Assembly: GCA_947579605.1 (NCBI GenBank)
Contig: OX388329.1
Coordinates: 29,304,693 to 29,368,692, forward strand
Origin: Athripsodes cinereus
Lineage: Eukaryota > Arthropoda > Insecta > Trichoptera > Leptoceridae
DNA: 64,000 nucleotides
Direction: 5' to 3'
Both the position numbers and the translations under genes were made by a program. Within the stretch, counting starts at the first letter, position 1. Every line of letters starts with the position of its first letter. Below are positions 34,843 to 46,800 of this stretch, in pieces. The notes beneath the pieces are model-generated. The model saw nothing but the letters and a program-made list of their open reading frames with translations, had not been told where the DNA came from and ran no database searches.

Positions 34843-37800
34843 ATGCCAATTCAAGTTCCACATTGGAACGAATATCTGACATGTCCTACCTGCCTAAAGG
34901 ATTATAATAGGCATCCCAGGAGCCCAGTGAATATAGGATGTGGTCATACTCTGTGCAAAGTTTGTGTCGTACGCCTCAACCCAAAACAATGTCCCTTCGA
35001 TCAGGTAAGTTTAATATAATACTTCTACTACTGTTACTGTACCATCACGGCATATCCCACGTGCGGGTTAGTCAGCAGACCAGCTTCACTTAGTAAACAT
35101 GCAAGCTGCCCTCTCCGTGCCAACAAAAACGTTAAGATGTAAAATGTCTTATGTTTTTGAACATTGCCTTTTACAGGACACTTATAATTTTTTATTTTAA
35201 CCTCAAGTGATACCATGTTTATTAGCTAGTTCCTTACAAAATGTTATTAGTATTATTATTATGGATGGCCAAGCAGGCAGCTACGCTGTTATGCTTGAAT
35301 GAGTCCATGATGTTACTGCAATCTGTCAAGTCCATTCTTGAAAGAATTTACACTCCCAGCAACAACCATTTAATCTAGAGGCAGCCCGTTTCAAGCATCC
35401 ACAACTCTGTTACTGAAGAAGTGTTTATGTGGATTCTGGGCAAACACACTTCTATTCAGCTTAAGGTTATGGCCACTCAAGTGCAAGTTAAAATATCAGT
35501 TTTCATTATAATATTGGGTTGTGAGTGAGCTTTTTCATTTAGCCAGGGTTATGTTTAAACATGTCTTGTTTGTCAAGTCTGATAGTATTTATAGTTTCCT
35601 TGCGACTAACAGACACATGTTAATTATTGTTGTTTGTGTTATGTTCCTTCAGTCACCTGTGTCTTTAGACTTGGACAATCTGGTGATAAACACGGCACTG
35701 CTCTTCTTGTGTGGAGTCACCCCTCCTGAGAAACCCTACCACCCTACTCTAGTTAATAGCCTCTCCGAGGCGGACCAAAAGCATTATGATGTTATCATCA
35801 AAAGTATTGAAGAGTTGGCCGGTTACCTCAAGTACAATATCAACAGTAAGTTTGTTTACAATTTTTTTTAATTTTACTGAGTAACATTTTTAACATGCAG
35901 AGGACCAAACAAATCTGACAATATCCTCCTAAGAAAGAAACCAGACTCCTTGATTCACAGTATCTCTGCTTCTAATTTAGTCACCTTTCCCCATGAAATT
36001 CCCAGTGGTGTGATGTTGTTGTCATAAGAACGGTGTATTTTGAAAGTGGTATGTGAAACTTAGATCAAAAGAACAGTGTTTTTTTGGCCAACTATCATTG
36101 GACATTCTCGTAACATGACCCAACTAGCAACATGACCCAACTGGCTTTGAACAGGCAGCATTTCATCCTGGCACTGGTTCGACGAGATACGACGCTGGCA
36201 CCTTCTCCAGCCAGGTCAATCTGATAAGGTTATAATAATCCAGGTTGGCTGGAAGACATTGCATATGCGATAAGCCCCCCTCTTGGTACTCTCTGTAGAA
36301 ATGTAGTTGTATTCTACATATTTGGATACCAATAAAGTTTTATTTCTTTATTAATTATCAAAAGGCTTGAGAGATCAGTTTTAGTGTCCATATGGGGTCA
36401 ATGTTCCCCATATAATTCAGTATGTGTTCCCCATCTAATAATTGTATATTTATATTTTTAGCCAATTGTAAGCTGTCAAAACCAATGCAACGGAAAATGG
36501 TGAATGTAATACAATGCACAATAATAGGAGATGAGGCGAGGGGTCGACTCTACAGAAGTATAAGATCATTGGCTGAGAGGACAGTCACTGAAATTATACT
36601 ACAAAATCAAGTGAGTAATTATTAAAATTTTATTATTTCTAACTCCATTATGTGCTTAAAGATCATTCACTTGCTCACAAGCGATCAGGGCATCGGTGAT
36701 TCAATTCAGTTTTGGAATGAAATCGATGTAAATAATTAATCTAGAATGGTTTATATCCAAAAGATGGTTGAATGTATTAATTTACTTTTCTTTTAGAATC
36801 CTCAGCAACTTGGTGCTAACCTTTGGGCTGCTGTCAGAGCACGGGGATGTCAGTTCCTTGGACCTGGCATGCAGGAGGAAGTACTAAAACTGGTTTTATT
36901 AGCTTTAGAAGACGGTTCCGCTCTATCTCGTAAGGTAAGTTGACACAATATGACATCGCAATTTATTATTATTCTCAAATCTGTTTGGTTAGAGAGAAAC
37001 TATAATGTGTTGATTTTTCATCCAATTGACGTACAATTATAATGTTGTAAGCCTCAATATTCAATTTTGAAAATTGACATGATGTAATGTGACTTCTGAC
37101 CAACATAAATTAGCTCACAAAATCTTCCCTTACACTATCACACTATACAGCATGCTTGTCTTGCAGAGGTGAAGTGTGGTTAGTTAAAATTGACAGGTAT
37201 AAGTAGAAAGGTGTTAAGAGTAAATGTTTATTCGATAATTAAAGAAGTTAGATATAATATGCTGGTGTACAAGGCTAGCGCCAACAGTGACAGAAGTTTT
37301 AATGAAAATTATGCAACATCCAATTACTACCAGAATGAATTTGCAGTTTTTTTTTTGTTTTTTTTAGGTATTAGTAATGTTTGTGGTTCAGAGGCTAGAG
37401 TCTCGTTTTCCGCAAGCATCGAAGACGAGCATTGGTCATGTTGTCCAATTGTTATATCGGGCATCCTGTTTTAAGGTGAGGGGGTGGTCCGTTAATCTAA
37501 AGGTATATTTTTAAACTCTAATATTATAGTATTTTAAGTCCGAAGGCTTTTAGCTGTAATGCTAATCACTACAATACATATGATGGTAATTATAAAGTCT
37601 CCTTATACTAACTGCAATCTCGTGCAATAGTCGTTATGTGTGCATGTAATAACATACTTTAATTCTCTGTGTTATATAAAATAATTTGATCATATTTAAA
37701 TAATTAGTTATTTACTATATCGTTTGTCACTTTATATTTACTTCATCTGCGAACAGTTTTGATTCTTGCCTACTGTTTACGTGCTGTTTTGAAAATTGTG

Positions 37801-40800
37801 GTTAGATGGAAGAAATCACTAAAACAGTGATAATCTCACCACTGCGTATCATTAAATTTTTTTTTTTTAAAAGTAAAATAGTTAAAGTTTTAAACAATTC
37901 TTGCCTTGAAGATGCCATCAATATAGGTATTTAATCATCAACTCATTAAATATATAATTATTGTAGTGAAAGTTATATAGTTGTTTTTGTATTTTATTAA
38001 AATTCATTAATTAATGCACCTATATTAAATTTATTTAAATGAAATATGTTTGTCGTATTGGTAGCACAGGTGACCAATAAAGTTAAGAAAGAAAGAAACA
38101 TTGGCATTATTCTCCTAGGACCATTACAGTTTTCACCCAGGACGATTCCAGAGTATCTAAGAGTCCTTTGGTTAGGACTTGCACAAAATGTTGTTTCTTT
38201 TTTTTTAAATGGTTATCTCACGTAATGTTGCCATGCATCGAACATATATTTCCCTTCAATGTGGAAAGTTACAATATTTAGAGTATTGAAAATATTTCCT
38301 TGCTTCAAAATTGCTCGTAAATTGTACCCAAGTATTGAAACTAATCGTAGACGAACCTAATCTAAGGTGATAATCAATATAGCAAGAAACGTTTTGTTTA
38401 AATATGTGATGTAGCTGTTAATTTAGTTTTAATGTCAGTGAAATTGTAAATATAGTTTTGTGTTGATTAGAATTCCAAGCATGCCTCATTTTTACTGTGT
38501 ATACATGTATATAATGGACGAGTATAATAAAAAATTACACGTTATAGTAATGTTAAATTTAATGGGTAATTGCACACTTACCTACTTAGTTTGAATTTTG
38601 TTTAAATTTGACAATATTGTACGGAAAGCAATATTGTATCAAATTTTGGATGGTGAAATTTTTTAATATACTCGTTCAATGTTGAACGCTCAGTTACATA
38701 AACCAAACTACCCCAAATTTTAACTTTCAAAATTATCCATCCACTTATGTCCTGTCCAATATGGGGTAGGTAGAGAGAATGGAACGCCTTATTAGCCTAT
38801 GTTTTCATACTTATTTTACTTCATCCACATTCATGTAATTTCTCATACATGTGCACTGATCTCGATTCACAAGAGAATTTTATTCACATGCTCCATCCAC
38901 GTAGTTCTCGGACATCCTCGTTTTCTCAGATATATACTCTTTTCTTCATCATCCATTCGTTCCACATGTCCAAACCATCACAACTTGTTTACTCGCATTC
39001 AATCATTCGTATCATGCAACGTTTTACCAATCATTCTTGTCAGTAATCGCATCTCCACAGCATTTATTTCACGTTCGTCCCTCTTCAACCATGTCTAAGT
39101 TTCACTTGCATACATAAATATTAATTTATAAGTACATACCAATAAATATATTATTTTATTAAAATTGTCACTGTTATACTTGTAAATGTTATGTATATGA
39201 TGATGATGATTTTGGATGGTTTTATTTTTGACGCCGTTTAACAGTCCCTAGACCGTCTCAAGGGTGCCAGTGAAGAGTTCAGTTTTTAATTTGTATTTCG
39301 ACATGTAATAGGCTTATGCCGTGAATTTTGTAAAATATATGAATACCAGAATGGTATTGTGTACCAGCAGTTTTATCATGTTTGACACATTGTTATTGGT
39401 GACAATGGGCCGAAGTGCACCGTTCACTCTAGCATCGGCCATTTATTTTTTCTCAACTTTTGAATAAAAAACAAAAAAAATTACATAAAGAAAAATATTT
39501 TTATGCCGTTTTCTCCATACGATAAGGTAAATATTTGGAATTGTTGTCATGTGGAATTGGGTTATTGATATTAATGAATGTTTTAAGATTAATTAATTTA
39601 ACTTCCCTTTTACATTACCTTTACTTTTTTGTTGTATTAGCTGAGTTCACACTATGTCCAAATGAAGATTGCCAATTAATATTCTGTCTCTTTCTTATTC
39701 TCTTTGTCGATATAGAAAACACAATAAAAAGAAAATGATTAGTTTGATCTCTTTTTTTTCATCTATATTTGCAATGGGAATAAAGAGAGAGAGAGTGTTT
39801 GTTTGTGTAATGTGGTTATAGTGTTAATGCAGCTATTTAGTAATAATTCAAGTGATGATTGTATTGAGTTTAATATTTTTAAAGGTTTCCAAACGTGAAA
39901 GTGACTCTTCTTTGATGCAGTTGAAAGAAGAATTTCGTACCTACGAAAACTTGAGGAGAGAACACGATTCTCAAATTGTTCAGATAGCTACGGAAGCTGG
40001 TTTAAGAATAGCGCCAGATCAGTGGAGTTCCCTCCTGTACGGCGATCCTTCACACAAATCTCACATGCAGAGCATCATTGATAAAATGCAAACGCCTCAA
40101 TCTTTTGTACAATCAGTCCAAGAACTTACTATTTCGTATCAGAGAGGTGGCGGTGATCCTACACGAGTCGAAATACTCAGCCCTCGGCTACAGTTGCTTA
40201 CAGCTATTGATCCCAATTTGGGTAAGTGCGCCCGTTTAACCACATTCATTCAACTTTGATTTTCGTAGTCCTCTATAAAAATATATTCACGTGAAATACA
40301 ATTGGTATAATTTTATTTTGTATTTATTGTTCTTTTATATTTGATAATGATTGTAATGATTTTATGTTCCATTGACATTTCGGAAATAGATTTCTTTGTT
40401 GCATGAATAAGGGCTCCAATATTGATATCATTGATAAAAAAAATATTTTTGATTTTAAAATAATTACGACTTTTATTCACATAAAATGTAAAGCTCTATA
40501 GTATTTATATGTTCCCCTTTTTATAAGAATAGCTGTTAATGTACATATTTTTATCAAGTGTTGTGATTGGAGATGTAAATTGTGCAACAAAGATCAAACA
40601 TTGTTAATTTAAAAAAAAAACACTTTATTTCATCACATTTATTATTTGTCAAATATTTTTGATTTATGTCACCAATAATAACTATGAGAATATTAATTTC
40701 GTGGAATTAAAAAGTGTTTTTTTTTAAACAAAACATGTAACAGTTTTGTTTTTAATCAGCATTATTTTTTTATATAATCGAACTTGTTTATGATGTTCGG

Positions 40801-43800
40801 TAGTTACATTACATATTGAATTTGTTTATATTTTATTGTAGCCACGATCAATTCTGGGATAGGTTTTTGATCAAATAAACTGACAACATCTTATTTATTA
40901 TTGGAATTATATTTGAGCCATTAATAATTGTATTGTGAATGTTGGTTAGGTCTAGTTTTATTGTTCATTTGAGTTCACTGAATTTTACCACAAATTTGAA
41001 TAATATTTTTGATTTAGTAATTGTTTTAAGTTTTGTTAATGGTTAAGAAAACAAAAAAAAACAACTTTTTTTTTGCTGTATTTTAACTGTATTTTTTGTT
41101 TTCTTGAAGTTTACTATGAAACACTTTTCGATAGTAATCTTCAAGAATTATTATGTGTAATTCAGTAGGACATAGTGAAATTTTTTAATGTATTAACAGT
41201 TAATGATGTCTTGTGATGGTAATTGCGCAAGTAGTTTGAAGGTGAAGAGATGAACAATAAACTACAAGAATGTTTTTGAGAAAATATAATTGTAAACGTG
41301 GTTTGATGGAAGAAATCACTATAAAGTGATAATCTAGCCACTGCACATTATCTCATTTTTTTTTATGTAAACTGATTTGTTGATTTTGTTATGTGAATGA
41401 TGATGTGCAAGAAGAATAAAATAAATAAATAAATTTTGAAATGTCAGAGTGTTTGATATTAACATAAGTCAGCAAGAGTACAATACTCAGCAAGAAAGGT
41501 GTTATTCTACGTCCATATGCTCGCCATAGTGTACAAACATTAGAGTGGAAGCAAATAAGATAGATGTAAAGAGCAAAAGAGATGAATGCACCCATCACTT
41601 TGATGTGTCTAGAAAAATCGCCAACTCATCGAATGTACATAAATAAACACAAACGCATGAACACACGCAGACTCAGAACGATTTGAAAAAACATTCTTCA
41701 TTTTAATCTGGCCGGAAAACAAACCTGGGACCTCATGATTCGTAGGCAATTACGCTACTTCTGCGCTACACCGGCCGCCGGTAGAAGACTTGTATAAGGA
41801 AGATTGTTGTGCAAATGGAGAAGAGAAAATCTAGAGATCTTGAAAAATAGAAAAAAATAATCAAATAGCTTTGTATGTGTAGTAGATTTTAGTATGACTT
41901 ACTTATTATTTCCTGAAAGAATTTTGAATGAAATACTTAAAATACTTAAGATTAAAATATACATTACCGTCCTTCTTAACCAAGTTCGAGCTTATTTTCA
42001 AAATTTATATTTTTTCGTGCGATGTATATGTTTATTGGATCATAGTTTTTAAATTAGGCAAGCGAATATATTTTTGCTGCATGAGAATATACCGTAACGT
42101 CACTAATTCAAATAACACAAAAAAATTATGAAAATGCATAAGAAAAACATGTCTTTGTCGTTTCTGTAGAGATAATTTCGAATCCATACAAATAAAAGTT
42201 ATATAAATTAATTGTTCAGTTACATCCCAAGTGGAGTAAGTAGTGAGAACGGAACACCACATTGTCATCTTCTGCATTTGTGCAATTTCTCATACATTAA
42301 TTTTTTTATTCAACACGTGCCTGCTTTTAGAATTCGATCCACATGTTCCAGCCGTGTAGTTCTTAGACGTCTGCATTTTCTCACACTCCCTCTTTCGAAT
42401 ATATACACTCTCTTCTTTATCCTTTCTTCATTCATTCGCTCGCTCCACATTTCCAAGAGAAATGAGTTGTGATCCTCAATACTCCTTGCACCTGCTCATT
42501 CTCTTGAGATCCTCATTTCTCGATCTATCAGGCAAAATTTTACCAATCATTCTCCTTTTGCGATCGCATCTCCACAACATTTGTTAAAAAAAATTCTTTT
42601 TTAATTATAATGTTATTTTGTGACTGATGGGAGTTTTAAGTATTATTTTTTTTAAATTGAGATAATTCTAAAAGAATGTATGATAAATTTCATTTTACAA
42701 ACAAGTCTACAGACTGCGTTATGCTATGGAAATGATTTCTTAAACGCATTTTATTGGGAGAGGTGTTTTGATTAAAAATGCAGCTTGCCAGTTTATTTTT
42801 ACGCTTATCATACATCATTGTCGCCGGTTTCTGCAACAATTGCCTCCTCTATTTAATAGTCAAATAGGACATTTATGTTAACAATCATGTTGATGAGTAT
42901 CTTAAGAAAAATTGTTCAACTTAAATATAAGGTTTACAACAAGTATTATTGTTATAAAATAAATTCAACCATAAATCCAAGTAAAAAAAAATATAATTGG
43001 TATTGGGTTTGAAATAGCTGATGCGATTGTATCCCCTTTTATTTATCTAACTTTTGTAATATTTAGAACAGTGAAATTATTTACAATGTGAAAATATACC
43101 ACATTTGTTTTGTTTTGATTTTATATTAAATATTTTTTTTATGATTTTTCTTAAAGTTTCTAATAAATACCTACTGTCATCACCACTATACCATCATAGT
43201 ATATCCACAAGTGGAGTAACTAGAGGACCAACTGCAAGCAGTAAACATGCAGATTATCATCTATGTGCCAATAGAAACACTTTAATAAAAGTTAATTTTT
43301 GAATAGAGTTTTTCAGGTTTAGTGCTTGTATTTGAAATCAGGATTTTGAACTTGATCCTTTGATATCTTTAAATTTAAATATGAGAAGTTCTCCTGGCAT
43401 TAAGCTGTTATGTTTCTGTGTGATCGTAATTGATATATGCAGAATCAACTGTTTATTTAATGCTCAAAAGCATGGATGAAAATTCAGACGCTACGTATTA
43501 AAACATTTTGATGTGGTAATCTTACCTATTACATTGTATTACTGTTTCATTGTTCTATGTATTTAGGATAGGTACTCGTTGTGTTCAACGAGTTCTTGTG
43601 GAATTGTTTTATTGTCTCATTCCTCAATAGATTCTGGTCCTCCTACATGGGAAGAGCTCTCCAACGCTGCGGCGGCTGTCGTTTTGGTTGTGAATGAACT
43701 ACTTCAGAGTATGACCGCCCATAGAGATATCAACCAGAACCCATACGGTGCGAGTGGTTCGTCTCTCGGAAGATCTTCCAACACTCAACCGATTGGTATA

Positions 43801-46800
43801 TCACCGAATCCATCTGTAGCACAAGGTAATTTATTGGCATTTAACTAGTATTTCTATGTTGATGTTGGATGTTCTTTGAGATTGTAACATTGGTGGGCCC
43901 TCCAGTTCCATGTTGTATGTAAATTTACTATGCATATACTATACCCTCACACCGTATCCCAGGTGGAGGTAGGCAGAGAGTTAAAAATGCCATGCTAGTT
44001 TATCTTTATATACTTTTGCTTCTTCCGCTCTCATACAATTTCTCGTAAATGAATGATTATTTCTCTTACATTATACTTTATATTTATTTATTTTATTCTT
44101 CAATGCACATTGGTTACAATATTTCAAATCAATACAAAGTATCATAAAAATATTAGTTATACAATTCAACGTACAGAGGACGAGTTCATCGCTAGAATGC
44201 GATGTCTTCCAACTAACTTTTTACTAAATTCAAGCAAAAATATGTTTTTACCGTTGTAATAAAGTCTGTAGTTTTATAAAAAATAAAGTCTGCCATGTAA
44301 GATAGAAATTTTTTAGGATAACAATAATAATATCCGGATGATTTATTATAGTGCCGTTTTGTAGACAACTACACCTTAAGTGCGGTGTCCCTTTCTAACA
44401 TATTATCAGTAGGTATATAAGTGTATCTAGACCGTAGTAGGTTTATATAGAACTAACTATGTGTTGGAAAGGGAGATAAAGGGTCATAACAAGACCACTT
44501 GTGATAATAATTGGAACTAAAGATGTCTTTGGGGAAAATTTAAATACTCCAAATCTTGCCAGATGTAGATAGTTTTTTTATTTTACTCGTTAGACAGTGG
44601 AGTAACTTCATGTAATAAACGTCTTCTTCTCTGTTCCAATAACAAATAAGACATTCAAAATAGGTGGCTGTGTACAACGTCACTGAAAATGTAAAACATT
44701 ATGTAAAACAATTATAAATGTGAAATCTCTTTCATGGAATACTTGCCTGTTACAGAACTTAACGGTATATTAATTAATATATTTTTTTCTGTTTGTAGCT
44801 ACGGAGGCTTCTAATTCTGCATCAGGCCAGGTGCCTGGCTTCCTGTATATGCCCAAGAACTACAAGACTAGCATGTGCAATATAGCCGCACAGGGGAAGG
44901 TGTGCTTCAGGGGAAACATGTGCCTGTATGCACATAGTGAAGAGGAACTAGAGTTGTGAGTATTTGGTTCATAATAATATTTAGTCTTTAGTTTCGTAAT
45001 AATATTTAGTTTAGAGTTCGTCGGTAGCCTGGAGGTAGAGTCTCGGCTTCGTGAACATGGGGTCCGTGGTTCAATACCAGGTGCCGGCAAACACCCCTCT
45101 CACGACACAAGCTTTTAGTAGCTTACTGTGAAAGGTGTATAAGGTTGTATTTGGGTTTATAACAAAAACCCAGATATATCTTTTTTAAAAAATCTGAGAG
45201 ACAGGGCGTGAGGAAGTGTGGACATCTGATAACCACGTGGCTTGATCAAATTCTCAAGGATGGCTGTGTATTGAGTATAAGAAATTGATGTTGTGTATAA
45301 ATTTTTTTATGAATATAGAAGAAGCAAAAGAAGTATGTAAGGATAGATTTATATGGTGTTCCGTTCTCTCTGCATACAGATTCAGTATGAGGGTATTATA
45401 GCATTGTCAAATTTTTAAGAAAGACTTTATAAATGAGAAAGCAGTACAATTAAACCATTTGCATTTTTATTTTACATAAATTCATCGGTTTTATGTATAG
45501 ACAAAAATTCTAACTAAAAAATTCTCAACTTTCAATAGATTTCAGCATTTAGGAAATGAGTAAACTGACTTGACAGATGTGTATTGGTCCAACCTGTGTA
45601 TGCTTAACTAAGTTTTCGAAAGCATTACTGACATCATAGAATTTTGGTGTGTGTGTGTGTGTGTGTGTGTGTCAACTGTCAATATATTATTGTGGTAAAA
45701 TAAAATGTCTTCTTTGTATATTACAAATATTTTATTAACTAATCCAGGTTTACTTTTATTTTACCATTGACATTTAGTTTTGTTTTATTTTAAATTTGTT
45801 TTTTTAGGTATCGTAGCATGCACCGTAAGAAGAATTCCAACAAAGCAACATTGTACAATAATCCCGACTATCAGAGTAACCACCAATATCTAGGGAAGGT
45901 GTCCACCAATGGAAATGTAGTCACTGTACAAAGTCACCCCAGCACTTCATCAGTGTCCTCGTATCAGCAGCAAGTTTCACAGCCGCAAATGTCGTCCTCA
46001 TCGTCACAACAGCCCAGTGTAGTCAGATATCCTCAGTCAACGCCTTTGTCAGGTTTGTTGAAGGTTGCTGAAAGAACGAGAAACTTTTCCACTCAAACTG
46101 TCGACAATCATCAAATTCCTGCCGCAAACAATACTCATGGTAAAAACTTCAAACATTCACTATTTTAAAAATTAGATCTTTTATTGGGAATTAAATAAAT
46201 CGTTTTGAGATAAATATATTAACAAGAATACAACAGAAAGTGCCCAATTAATCACTAAGGCAGTCTCTTACAACATGTTTCAACAGATTCCATGGAATAT
46301 TGAAGTTTATAATTTTCTTCTTTTTTTATTTTTTTTGTTTCTGCATGGTTCTTGATTTATCATTTTCAGAGTATCAAAGGAAGAGGGGTATTAATGAGAC
46401 ATGTCGTTGTATTTCAGTTGGCAGAGGACAGATTGTCTCTCATGCACCTCCTGTCTTACATCAATCCCAACAGCAACCGTTATTGAATGTAGTGGGAAGT
46501 AAACGTTTTGTACCTCGTAATCAACTCAGTGTACTCATACCACCCGAGGGACATGGCGGGACACCAATTAATAGACAAGCCCCGTAAGTTAGTTATATTA
46601 TACTGTACCCTCACGTTGTATCTTATTAGATAATTCTTTTGCTTCCTCATAGAGGATATTACACTTATCTGAAGGGAGGAGTGTGAGAATGTGCGGGTGT
46701 CTGAGAATCATGCGACTTGATTACTTAGATTAAATTCTCAAGAACAGCTGTGTGTTCAGTAAGAGAAATTGACGTGTGTATGTGAGAAATTGTATGAATG

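Larger units (their letters stand above)
35005..35652 (+). other. Roquin coding intron 1
   Basis: Contains two LINE 3'-end fragments in antisense orientation (35038-35183 and 35258-35490). Confidence 0.85.
40222..43630 (+). other. Roquin coding intron 6
   Basis: The largest Roquin intron, 3.4 kb, with a SINE (41638), an antisense LINE family-1 remnant (42223) and a family-2 remnant (43189). The first 1.4 kb is AT-rich and featureless. Confidence 0.8.
44956..45807 (+). other. Roquin coding intron 8
   Basis: Contains SINE family 1 copy 2 (45016), a LINE family-1 end (45192) and a GT microsatellite (45647). Confidence 0.8.
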
